Assembly (NCBI GenBank): GCA_045537905.1
Contig: JAZSQJ010000026.1
Coordinates: 1-18,256 of the forward strand
From: SIG636 sp045537905
GTDB taxonomy: Bacteria > Bacillota > Clostridia > Oscillospirales > CAG-382
Length of the DNA stretch: 18,256 nucleotides
Reading direction: 5' to 3'
Positions 6,322-13,035 of the stretch are shown here, one piece after another. How positions within the stretch are numbered: position 1 is the stretch's first letter; the number at the start of each line of letters is the position of its first letter. The position numbers were made by a program, and so were the translations under genes. The notes under the pieces are model-generated. The model saw nothing but the letters and a program-made list of their open reading frames with translations. It had not been told where the DNA came from and made no database searches.

Positions 6322-7569
6322 TTACTCAAGGTTCCAGCTGCTTAGGTATTTTTCCTGCTCGGGGGTGAGGGCGTCTATCTCGATGCCCCAGGCGGCAAGC
6401 TTCATAGCAGCAACACGCTTGTCGATATCCTCGGGTACGTCTACCGTACCTGCCTTAAGGCTATCCTTGTTTTCTGCTATATACCTGGCACTGAGCGCCT
6501 GTATAGCAAAGCTCATATCCATAATCTCTGCAGGGTGTCCGTCCCCTGCGGCAAGGTTTACAAGCCTGCCCTCGGCAATAACGTTAAGGGTGTTGCCGTT
6601 TTCCAGGGTGTAGCCGTTGATGTTTGCACGGCGTTCCTTGACGGAAACAGCCATCTCCTCCAGACAAGCCATATCAACCTCTACGTTAAAGTGGCCTGCG
6701 TTGCAGAGGATAACGCCATCCTTCATATTAAGGAAGTCTTCCTTGCTGATTACGCCGCTGCAGCCTGTAACGGTAACGAAAAAGTCACCAAGCTTAGCCG
6801 CATCACGCATTTTCATAACCTTGTAGCCGTCCATAACAGCCTCGATTGCCTTAACGGGGTCTATCTCGGTTACGATAACGGAGGCGCCAAGACCCTCGGC
6901 ACGCTTTGCAACGCCCTTGCCGCACCAGCCGTAGCCTGCTACGACAACGTTTTTGCCTGCAACTATAAGGTTGGTGGTGCGGTTGATACCGTCCCACACG
7001 GATTGACCCGTGCCGTAGCGGTTGTCAAACAGATGCTTGCAGTCCGCATTGTTTACCAACACCATAGGGAACTTCAAGGAGCCGTCCCTTGCCATAGACT
7101 TAAGACGGATTATACCCGTAGTGGTCTCCTCACAGCCGCCGAGAACCTTACCGAGAAGCTGGGGATACTCGTTGTGGATAAGGCTTACCAGGTCGCCGCC
7201 GTCGTCGATGATGATATTGGGGCCAATCTCAACAACACGGCTGATATGTCTTTTATATTCCTCGTCGGTAGCGCCGTACCAGGCGTAAACGTTAAGCCCG
7301 CCCTTAACCAGTGCCGCCGCCACGTCGTCCTGAGTGGAGAGGGGGTTGCTGCCCGTTATATACATCTCGGCACCGCCTGCCGCCAGTACACGGCAAAGGT
7401 AGGCGGTTTTTGCCTCCAGGTGGATGGAAAGGGCAACCTTAAGACCCGTAAAGGGCTTGTCTCTTAAAAACTCCTCCTCTATGGAGCGAAGGATAGGCAT
7501 ATTGCTTTTTACCCAGCCTATCTTTTTTTCGCCGCTTTCCCAAAGGTTTATATCACGAATCTCACTCAT
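6322..7569 (-). CDS. ahcY: Adenosylhomocysteinase (S-adenosyl-L-homocysteine hydrolase)
   Basis: Cytosolic NAD-dependent enzyme that splits S-adenosylhomocysteine into adenosine and homocysteine, removing the product inhibitor of methyltransferases. 415 aa from the ATG giving MSEIRDINLWESG, with GGAGGA upstream. Seen: HLEAKTAYL (50-58, substrate site), DDGGDL (112-117), GGCEETTTG (134-142), the lysine/aspartate pair in KHLFDNRYGTGQS (Lys168, Asp172), the Rossmann loop GYGWCGKGVA (202-211), and NLAAGDGHPAEIMD near the C-terminus. The length and the RYGTGQS form match the short bacterial/archaeal type (Thermotoga-like); this is recalled from family knowledge, not searched. The start overlaps the end of the GH4 gene by 8 nt (ATGAGTGA), suggesting translational coupling. 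The pairing with sugar genes is unusual. Confidence 0.96.
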   Translation of the reverse strand: MSEIRDINLWESGEKKIGWVKSNMPILRSIEEEFLRDKPFTGLKVALSIHLEAKTAYLCRVLAAGGAEMYITGSNPLSTQDDVAAALVKGGLNVYAWYGATDEEYKRHISRVVEIGPNIIIDDGGDLVSLIHNEYPQLLGKVLGGCEETTTGIIRLKSMARDGSLKFPMVLVNNADCKHLFDNRYGTGQSVWDGINRTTNLIVAGKNVVVAGYGWCGKGVAKRAEGLGASVIVTEIDPVKAIEAVMDGYKVMKMRDAAKLGDFFVTVTGCSGVISKEDFLNMKDGVILCNAGHFNVEVDMACLEEMAVSVKERRANINGYTLENGNTLNVIAEGRLVNLAAGDGHPAEIMDMSFAIQALSARYIAENKDSLKAGTVDVPEDIDKRVAAMKLAAWGIEIDALTPEQEKYLSSWNLE

Positions 7570-8905
7570 CGTTTTTCTTGTCCTCCGCATCCTTTTTTGC
7601 AAACCAGTCTGCAAACTGAGGCAGATACTTGCGGTGTGCCATAAGTAGCTCCTCAAGTACGGGCACGCCGTACTTCTGGCTGGAAACGAGGGGATTTATC
7701 ATCATTGCCAAAAGGGTCTTGTTATAGTCGCCGCTTACCGCAGCCTCTACGGATGCAACCTCAAAGGACTTGATCTGCTGGATAAGACCGTTGGTGGACT
7801 TGGGAAGAGCGCCTATCTTAACGGGTACGGGACCGTCCTTGGTGATGCGGCAGCTTACCTCAACAACCTCGTCCTCCTCAAAATTGGAGACAGCCTTGCC
7901 CTTGTTAAGGGTGTTTACTACCTGAATGTCGCCCTTATCGGAATAGATGGAGGCGATAAGATTACATGCAGCATCGCTGTAATACGCACCGCCACGCTCG
8001 GAAAGAAGCTTAGGCTTCTCTGCAAGCTCGGGGTTCTTGTACACCTCAAACAGCTCAGTCTCTACCTTCTTAACGGTTTCTGCGCGGGTGCCGTTTTTTT
8101 CAAATTTTTCTATAGCTTCTTCAAGATATTCCTTTGCCATATAGAAATATCTGTGGTAGGGGCAGGGGATAACGCCAAGAGCGTCAACAAAGCCCTTGTG
8201 CCAGCTTATGCCCTTGATGTTATTCATACTCATAGTGCCCCACTTGTCAAGAACCTCTGCAGTCTTGTCCTCGCCGTCTACCAAAACCTTGGTAGCGTAA
8301 ACCATATGGTTAAGACCGCCAAAGTGTACCTCAACCTCCTCGGTGGGTCTGCCAACTATATCCGCAATGCTCATATGCATATTGATAGGCACGTTGCAAA
8401 GACCTATTGCCTTCTTGTGGGCACCGTAACGGTAAACCGCTTCGGTAACCATACCTGCAGGATTGGTAAAATTGATAAGCCATGCGTTAGGGCAAAGCTC
8501 GTGTATGTCCTTGCATATATCAAGGATAACGGGGATGGTACGCAACCCCTTGAACAGGCCGCCTGCACCGTTTGTTTCCTGACCCAGGATGCCGTGGCTT
8601 AAAGGAATACGCTCGTCCTTTATACGGGCATCAAGGAGACCCACACGCATCTGCGTGGTAACAAAGTCTGCACCGGGAAGTGCCTCTCTTCTGTCAAGAG
8701 TGGTGTAAAGCTTGATGGGAAGACCTGCCTTCTCAATCTGTCTGCGGGCAAGAGCAGATACTATCTCAAGCTTTTCCTTGCCCTCGTCTATGTCTACAAG
8801 CCAAAGCTCGTCAACAGGTAAGCGGTCGTAACGCTTAATAAAGCCCTCTACCAATTCAGGTGTGTAGGAGGAGCCGCCGCCGATAGTTACAATTTTAACG
8901 CCCAT
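7562..8905 (-). CDS. GH4 family 6-phospho-beta-glucosidase
   Basis: Cytosolic NAD- and Mn-dependent glycosidase that hydrolyses 6-phospho-beta-glucosides such as cellobiose-6-phosphate by oxidation-elimination at C3. 447 aa; AAGGA lies 8 nt before the ATG. N-terminal Rossmann loop IGGGSSYTPEL (8-18), typical of the beta-glucosidase branch; NFTNPAGMVTEAVYRYG (145-161); GLCNVPI with Cys170 and GGLNHM with His200 as the expected metal ligands; PCPYHRY with Tyr250 as a candidate catalytic tyrosine. It lies 35 nt after the ROK kinase remnant and overlaps ahcY by 8 nt. No PTS genes are in view, so its phosphorylated substrate would have to come from the adjacent kinase or from elsewhere. The exact sugar (cellobiose, gentiobiose, aryl glucoside) is not determined. 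licH/celF-like. Confidence 0.92.
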   Translation of the reverse strand: MGVKIVTIGGGSSYTPELVEGFIKRYDRLPVDELWLVDIDEGKEKLEIVSALARRQIEKAGLPIKLYTTLDRREALPGADFVTTQMRVGLLDARIKDERIPLSHGILGQETNGAGGLFKGLRTIPVILDICKDIHELCPNAWLINFTNPAGMVTEAVYRYGAHKKAIGLCNVPINMHMSIADIVGRPTEEVEVHFGGLNHMVYATKVLVDGEDKTAEVLDKWGTMSMNNIKGISWHKGFVDALGVIPCPYHRYFYMAKEYLEEAIEKFEKNGTRAETVKKVETELFEVYKNPELAEKPKLLSERGGAYYSDAACNLIASIYSDKGDIQVVNTLNKGKAVSNFEEDEVVEVSCRITKDGPVPVKIGALPKSTNGLIQQIKSFEVASVEAAVSGDYNKTLLAMMINPLVSSQKYGVPVLEELLMAHRKYLPQFADWFAKKDAEDKKNDE

Positions 8906-8940
8906 AACGTTTTTCCTTTCTTATATGTAAAAATTTTTAA

Positions 8941-9809
8941 TTACTTACCGTAGTTTTCAAAAAACATAAGAAGCGCGCCAACCTTGCCTGCGTTGTTACC
9001 CATAGAGCAAGCCTCTATTCTGGTATAGTCCTCCAGCTTTTCAAAGCCGGCGTATACCATCTCCTTAAGGTCGTCCATAAAACGCTTCTGGGTGCTTACC
9101 GCACCGCCCACAAGAAACATCTCGGGGTCAAGAGCTACGCATACGTTACCGATGCAAACGGCTATATCTGCAAGCCATGCGGTGTATATGTCCTTGATTC
9201 TTCCGTCTGTATCAAGGTTTTCAAACACGTAAATGCCGTCAACCTCCTTACCGAGGGCATCGGAGCAACGCTTAACAAGCTGGCTGGTTGCTTTGGCGTA
9301 GTGGGGTACAAGCTTACCCTCCTCAAGGGTGTAGCTCGTCAGTGCAAAGCCGTACTCCCCCGCCTTAAAGCTTTTACCGCGGAACAGCTTGCCGTCCACT
9401 ATAACGGCGCCGCCTATGCCCGTACCAACGGTCATAGCCGCAACGGTGCTGCAGCCCTTTGCCGCCCCGAAAGCCACCTCTGCCAATGCGGCACAGTTGC
9501 TGTCGTTTTCTATAGAAATGCGGTAGCCTGTAAGCTCTGCAGCTTTTCACGCAGGTTGTACTTGGTGAAACGCTCACTGCAGCCGTAGTCGGTATTCTCA
9601 CCCGTTACGGGGTTGATAAAGCCCGCCATAGAAATAGCAACGCCGCCCAAGCCCTCTCCGTGGCTTTTGATAACCTCAACAAGCTGAGCCAAAAACTCCT
9701 CCGGCTCATACTTGGTGGGCACCTTGCCTACCTCAGTCTCCACAAAGTTTTCATCCATAACTGCGTGCTTTATAAAGGTGCCGCCGATATCCATAACGAT
9801 ATACTTCAT
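8941..9809 (-). pseudogene. ROK-family sugar kinase, probably beta-glucoside kinase, broken by a 1-nt frameshift
   Basis: Two overlapping-phase parts make one ROK kinase of about 289 aa with one base missing (869 nt from ATG to stop). The first part (9809 down to about 9540) has MDIGGTFIK (ATP phosphate loop) and GGVAISMAGFINP. The second (about 9545 down to 8941) has ENDSNCAALAEVAFGAAKG, VGTGIGGAVIVDGKLFRG, KAGEYGFAL and SMGNNAGKVGALL. The phase changes by one within about 9535-9547, near CTGCAG; without correction translation ends at 9510. GAGG lies 9 nt before the ATG. The ROK zinc motif CxCGxxGC after AGEYG is absent, as in some ROK members. Because a GH4 6-phospho-beta-glucosidase follows at 35 nt, the likely role is ATP phosphorylation of beta-glucosides (BglK-like); this is inference. 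A sequencing or assembly error is as likely as a real mutation. Confidence 0.85.
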
Positions 9810-9830
9810 AATCTATTACCTCGTTCAATA

Positions 9831-10529
9831 TTATTTTAGCTTGCTTATTTCCTGCTCCAGCTCAGCCACACGCTCCTCAAGAGCCTTTATCATCTGGCTT
9901 ACGGGGTCTGGTATATGTATCTGGTCAAGACTGCCTGCACTGTCCTTGGATTTGTTTACCGGCTTTGCGGGGATGCCTACCGCCGTGGTATCCTCGGGCA
10001 CCTTGCATAGCACCACCGCACCTGAGGCAATCTTTGCCCCGTCACCCACCGTAAAGGGACCGAGCACCTTGGCACCTGCACCCACCATTACGTTGTTGCC
10101 CAGGGTAGGGTGACGCTTGCCCGTATCCTTACCCGTACCGCCAAGGGTTACGCCCTGGTAGATGGTACAGTAGTCGCCTATCTCGGCAGTCTCACCTATC
10201 ACTACCCCCATACCGTGGTCTATAAACAGGCACTTGCCTATCTTGGCGGCAGGGTGTATCTCGATACCCGTAAAGAAGCGGGACAGCTGGGACACCGCCC
10301 TGGCGGCAAACACATACCCCTTTTTGTAAAGGGCGTGGGCCACCCTATGTGCCGCTACGGCGTGGACGCCTGAGTACAAAAGCATTATCTGGGCGTTGCT
10401 TACCGCCGCAGGGTCACGCTTTTTGACGCTGTCCATATAAGTATTAAAGTCATTGTAAAGGCGTTTTGCCAGGGCACTGTATTTTTTTACCGTGCTGCCT
10501 GCACCCTTTATCTCAAAGCTTATTTTCAT
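9831..10529 (-). CDS. cysE: Serine O-acetyltransferase
   Basis: Transfers acetyl from acetyl-CoA to L-serine, giving O-acetylserine for cysteine synthesis in the cytosol. 232 aa. An N-terminal helical region (RDPAA 39-43, LLYSGVHAVAAHRVAHALYKKG 50-71) precedes a left-handed beta-helix of hexapeptide repeats with FFTGIEIHPAAKIG, DHGMGVVIGETAEIG (Asp104, His105 catalytic region) and GVTLGGTGKDTGKRHPTLG. A C-terminal charged helix (210-231) looks like a coiled coil. The start overlaps the stop of the TSCPD gene by one base (TAATG), which favours this start and coupled translation. It gives about 20 more N-terminal residues than the common ~217-aa form; Met32 is an alternative. The next gene starts 21 nt downstream. 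Confidence 0.95.
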   Translation of the reverse strand: MKISFEIKGAGSTVKKYSALAKRLYNDFNTYMDSVKKRDPAAVSNAQIMLLYSGVHAVAAHRVAHALYKKGYVFAARAVSQLSRFFTGIEIHPAAKIGKCLFIDHGMGVVIGETAEIGDYCTIYQGVTLGGTGKDTGKRHPTLGNNVMVGAGAKVLGPFTVGDGAKIASGAVVLCKVPEDTTAVGIPAKPVNKSKDSAGSLDQIHIPDPVSQMIKALEERVAELEQEISKLK

Positions 10530-10792
10530 TACGCTATGCCTGCCTTTTCCGCAGCCGCAAGAAGCGCCTTACTAAGCTGGTCTGCACAGGAGGTGGGACG
10601 GAAGCCGCAGGTGTTACCCTCCAGGCGTTTTACTATCTCCTTATAATGCCAGCCCTCTACCAAGCGGCCTATCGCCTTAAGGTTGCCGTTACAGCCGCCT
10701 GTAAATTTAACGCCGCTTACGGTGCCGTCTGCCTCCATATCAAAGCCTATCTCCGAGGAGCAAACGCCCTTTGTTTTATAGGTATATCTCAT
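10529..10792 (-). CDS. Small TSCPD-domain protein (TIGR03905-like)
   Basis: An 87-aa protein starting MRYTYKTKGVCSSEIGFDME. It has the shape of the small stand-alone TSCPD family (TIGR03905-like, about 80-85 aa): GVCS near the start, VKFTGGCNGNLKAI in the middle, and LEGNTCGFRPTSCADQLSKAL towards the end, where TSCAD is the family's TSCPD signature. Cys residues in these three motifs suggest a metal or redox site; the biochemical role is not established. The same domain is found at the C-terminus of some ribonucleotide reductases. ATG at 10792 is preferred because GGAG lies about 10 nt upstream; an in-frame GTG at 10798 is only 4 nt from it. It is the first gene behind a good promoter and is linked to cysE by TAATG, hinting at a sulfur or redox connection (inference). 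Confidence 0.85.
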   Translation of the reverse strand: MRYTYKTKGVCSSEIGFDMEADGTVSGVKFTGGCNGNLKAIGRLVEGWHYKEIVKRLEGNTCGFRPTSCADQLSKALLAAAEKAGIA

Positions 10793-10825
10793 AGACACAA
10801 TTCTCCATATATAACATCAAGCTAC

Positions 10826-10854
10826 ATTATATCACCAATATTAACAAATTACAA
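10826..10854 (-). promoter_or_regulatory. Promoter of the TSCPD-cysE-ROK-GH4-ahcY-SGNH unit
   Basis: Minus strand: TTGTAA (-35, 10849-10854), 17-nt spacer, TATAAT (-10, 10826-10831). It lies about 34 nt upstream of the ATG at 10792. Gene gaps downstream are -1, 21, 35, -8 and 40 nt with no terminator seen until 4676-4708, supporting one transcript. Confidence 0.78.
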
Positions 10855-10911
10855 GAGGTACAGCTAAAAGAGGGAGAGAAAAAGCGTAGTTTTTTAGGTC
10901 AAAAATTATAC

Positions 10912-10955
10912 AAAAAAGCCTAGAGCAACACGTTTTGTTACCCTAAGCCTTTTTT
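10912..10955 (-). terminator. Terminator of the cohesin-like/dockerin gene
   Basis: A long imperfect stem, AAAAAAGGCTTAGGGTAACA with TGTTGCTCTAGGCTTTTTT on the minus strand, ending in a T run. The core and the AAAAATTATA..CAAAAAAG flank resemble the terminator at 904-941, so the two are probably related. Confidence 0.75.
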
Positions 10956-10998
10956 ATTCAGAAAGTTTTCCCGCCGCCCCCTGTGAGCGGAAACGGCT

Positions 10999-11748
10999 TT
11001 ACGCTATGCCTGCGTCTATCTTAAGTATAGCCGTAGCGTCAAGGTTGTTTATCCCACCGTCACCGTTGATGTCGCCCCTGGTCTTCTGCTCTGCCGTCAG
11101 GTCGCTAATGCCTGCGTCGTACTTGAGAGCGAAGGAGGCGTCAAGGTTATCCACCCTGCCGTCGTTATTAAGGTCGCCGTAAAGCATATCAAAGGCGATT
11201 ACGTCCACGCTGAGATCTGCCGCCGTGCCTCTTACCTCGGTACACATACCGTCTGCCGCCGTACCGGATATCACCTCAAACACACCGTCTCCGTTAATAG
11301 TAACGGTGGTCTTGCCAAGGGTAGCATTTTTCTTTGCCTTAAGGGTAAGCTTAAAGCCCAGGGCACCGTCACGGCTACAGCCGTTTTCGTTAAATACGCC
11401 GTCGTCGTTAAGAGAGCGTAACCACAAAAGCCCGTTTTTAGGAGAAGTATAGCTGAAATCAGCAGGCACTGCCCACTCGGAAGGATATATGGGGGTTTTG
11501 CCTATAAGCTCAAAAACGCCCGTGTCAAACCTGAAGGGAACGTCCAGGGAAATAAGACCGCCCTCTACGCTGATATCCTTGGCAAGGATAGTAAAGGTAA
11601 CGGTGTTGCCGCAGCTTACGCTTTCCTTATCTGCCGTTATTTCCAGCACAAAATCCCCGTCCGCCGCAAAGGCGCCCGTAAAAGGTAAGGCAAGGCTGAA
11701 CGTCAGCACCGCCATTAACGCCGCAACAAATCTTTTTATATTCATCAT
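10999..11748 (-). CDS. Secreted cohesin-like protein with C-terminal type I dockerin
   Basis: A 249-aa secreted protein. Signal peptide MMNIKRFVAALMAVLTFSLALPFTGAFAA (1-29). Residues about 31-178 are beta-rich with a cohesin-like pattern: DKESVSCGNTVTFTILAKD, GLISLDVPFRFDTGVFEL, NGLLWLRSLNDDG, and DGALGFKLTLKAKKNATLGKTTVTI. The dockerin (181-248) has two calcium loops, DLNNDGRVDNLD and DINGDGGINNLD, followed by KYDAGI and KIDAGI, nearly the same recognition positions as in the 461-aa esterase. Carrying both fold types, it could act as a small adaptor, although the cohesin assignment is pattern-based and the domain could instead be a general cohesin-fold adhesive domain. It is monocistronic by its own promoter and terminator. 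Start: ATG at 11748 with an AGGG about 8 nt upstream; the next codon is also ATG. Confidence 0.85.
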   Translation of the reverse strand: MMNIKRFVAALMAVLTFSLALPFTGAFAADGDFVLEITADKESVSCGNTVTFTILAKDISVEGGLISLDVPFRFDTGVFELIGKTPIYPSEWAVPADFSYTSPKNGLLWLRSLNDDGVFNENGCSRDGALGFKLTLKAKKNATLGKTTVTINGDGVFEVISGTAADGMCTEVRGTAADLSVDVIAFDMLYGDLNNDGRVDNLDASFALKYDAGISDLTAEQKTRGDINGDGGINNLDATAILKIDAGIA

Positions 11749-11784
11749 AACACATACCCTGCCTTTCTTTTTTTCGACATTATT

Positions 11785-11813
11785 ATTGTAACAGATTACA
11801 AAACCGCTGTCAA
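11785..11813 (-). promoter_or_regulatory. Promoter of the cohesin-like/dockerin gene
   Basis: Minus strand: TTGACA (-35, 11808-11813), 17-nt spacer, TACAAT (-10, 11785-11790). A nearly perfect sigma-A promoter, suggesting strong expression. No terminator is seen between it and the end of the upstream gene at 11836. Confidence 0.85.
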
Positions 11814-11835
11814 CGGAAATATCAGGTTTTTATCC

Positions 11836-12237
11836 TTAGCTTTTGGTGTTTTTCTTTTCGCCGCAGCGGGGACAGCTTACCGTAATCCTGCCCTTGCCTC
11901 GGGGAACACGCAGAATAGCACTGCATTTCGGGCACTTAAGATACTTATGCTCCTTGTCCTGCCAGCGGCGTTTTATATGGCGGAAATATTTGGATATACC
12001 GCCTGTAAGGCTACGGAATTTACCAAGCTCTCTTTGCCTTGCGGCGTAATTGGTGGAAAAAAACCTGCACATATACCAGACGTACAAAAGCGCCCACAAA
12101 AGCCAAAGCACAAAAAGGTCAAGGAATATATTTGCAAGCATAAACACAAAGCTTAATACAATAATAAAGGTGCCCAGAGCGTCGTTCCCGTAGGAACGCA
12201 TAAGCCTTTGCTTAAAAGCGTACCAAAGTCCTCTCAC
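11836..12237 (-). CDS. Small membrane protein with C-terminal zinc ribbon
   Basis: 133 aa, not matched to a named family. Residues about 21-57 are strongly hydrophobic and fit two membrane helices joined by a short turn (GTFIIVLSFVFMLANIF, LFVLWLLWALLYVWYM). A basic linker (about 60-98) is followed by a zinc-ribbon pattern, CPKC (102-105) and CPRC (122-125). Topology would place the ribbon on one face of the membrane, probably cytosolic by the positive-inside rule (inference). The start is GTG at 12237, with a perfect AAGGAGG ribosome site, and it overlaps the stop of the alarmone synthetase gene by 4 nt (GTGA). The two proteins are therefore probably made together. Confidence 0.8.
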   Translation of the reverse strand: MRGLWYAFKQRLMRSYGNDALGTFIIVLSFVFMLANIFLDLFVLWLLWALLYVWYMCRFFSTNYAARQRELGKFRSLTGGISKYFRHIKRRWQDKEHKYLKCPKCSAILRVPRGKGRITVSCPRCGEKKNTKS

Positions 12238-12890
12238 TGTCCGTCCTCCTTAAAGGTGCCCTTTCTCAGCTTGTCCATACGCCCATCCAGTAGTGCGCTT
12301 TCTCTTGCGCAGTCCGATAGCTCCTTTTCCATCTCGGGGGTAAAGCTTACGGCTTTTTTGTAGCGGAGCTGATGCTCCAGACTTGCCCAGAAGTCCATAG
12401 CGATCGTGCGAAGCTGTACCTCTACCTTCATTTCCCTTTTTTCGTGGGCAAGGAATATGGGGATGGAAACTATAAGATGCAGGCTTCTGTAGCCGTTGGG
12501 CTTGGGGTTTTGTATGTAGTCCTTACGGGCGATAAGGGTTATATCGTCCTGCTTTAGCAAAGCGTCCGCCAGGGTGTACACGTCCGTTATAAAGGAGCAT
12601 ATCACACGGACGCCTGCCACGTCGTTAAGATTTTCCTCTACGGAAGCCACGCTTTGCTCCACCCCCATACGGGACAGCTTGCCAAGGATGCTGGGCACCC
12701 TTTTAAGCCTTGTTTTTATGCCGTTTATGGGGTTGCGGTCGTGCTCCAGAGAAAACTCCTCGTTAAGCACGTTAAACTTGGTTTCTATCTCCATCATAGC
12801 GCAGCGGTAGTAGCTCATCAGCGTGACAAAGGGCTTGGATTTTTCCTCCAGCCATTCTATAGAGCCGTTGTTTACGTCAATCGTGTTCAT
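12234..12890 (-). CDS. Small alarmone synthetase (RelA/SpoT-domain GTP pyrophosphokinase)
   Basis: A 218-aa cytosolic enzyme transferring pyrophosphate from ATP to GDP/GTP to make (p)ppGpp. Start chosen at ATG 12890 (MNTIDVNNGS), 7 nt after GAGG. A single synthetase domain without HD hydrolase, TGS or ACT domains, as in the SAS (RelP/RelQ) type. Motifs: NDVAGVRVIC (89-98), KDYIQNPKPNGYRSLH (123-138), EVQLRTIAMDFWASLEH (157-173, catalytic Glu157 region), and a C-terminal helix that in SAS proteins takes part in oligomerisation. I do not assign RelP versus RelQ. The promoter region holds a -10 TACAAT (plus 12926-12931) overlapped upstream by a perfect palindrome, so control by a DNA-binding regulator is likely (inference). 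It is translationally coupled to the membrane zinc-ribbon protein. Confidence 0.94.
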   Translation of the reverse strand: MNTIDVNNGSIEWLEEKSKPFVTLMSYYRCAMMEIETKFNVLNEEFSLEHDRNPINGIKTRLKRVPSILGKLSRMGVEQSVASVEENLNDVAGVRVICSFITDVYTLADALLKQDDITLIARKDYIQNPKPNGYRSLHLIVSIPIFLAHEKREMKVEVQLRTIAMDFWASLEHQLRYKKAVSFTPEMEKELSDCARESALLDGRMDKLRKGTFKEDGQ

Positions 12891-12925
12891 AGTATTACCT
12901 CTTGCTTTGTTTTGGTGTTTTTTAT

Positions 12926-12955
12926 ATTGTAGCACAAAAACATAAATTATGTTTT
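12926..12955 (-). promoter_or_regulatory. Alarmone synthetase promoter with 19-nt operator-like palindrome
   Basis: -10 TACAAT on the minus strand (12926-12931); no clear -35 consensus. AAAACATAAATTATGTTTT (12937-12955) is a perfect 9+1+9 palindrome covering the place where the -35 should be. An AT-rich terminator of the upstream gene is an alternative reading, but the stem has only two G/C pairs. Confidence 0.55.
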
Positions 12956-12990
12956 AATTTTTTATAGTTTTTATTTTTGGGTAGATTAAT

Positions 12991-13018
12991 AAGGCGGACG
13001 ATTATAAACCGCCCGCCC
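12991..13018. terminator. Weak terminator-like hairpin after the LysM-CAP gene
   Basis: GGCGGACG..ACCGCC stem (about 5-6 bp with a loop of roughly 10 nt) between the LysM-CAP stop and the next promoter. It has a good T run on the plus side and a poor T run (TTATTAAT) on the minus side, which is the side needed here. Confidence 0.4.
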
Positions 13019-13035
13019 TTTTTATACTCAGGTGC

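Noticed and set aside
9535..9547. Programmed -1 frameshift in the ROK kinase
   Set aside because: The bases before the phase change give no slippery heptamer (in-frame GAA AAG CTG would slip to TGA), and no downstream stimulatory structure was evident. A missing base is simpler.
6282..10900. SAM, SAH or T-box riboswitch for ahcY or cysE
   Set aside because: Gaps inside the unit are 40 nt or less and the leader before the TSCPD gene is about 30 nt, too short for these riboswitches.
10493..11015. Shared TTACGCTATGCCTGC at the ends of the TSCPD and cohesin-like genes
   Set aside because: Both encode a C-terminal Ala-Gly-Ile-Ala before a stop; the 15-nt match is explained by chance or codon similarity, with no flanking homology.
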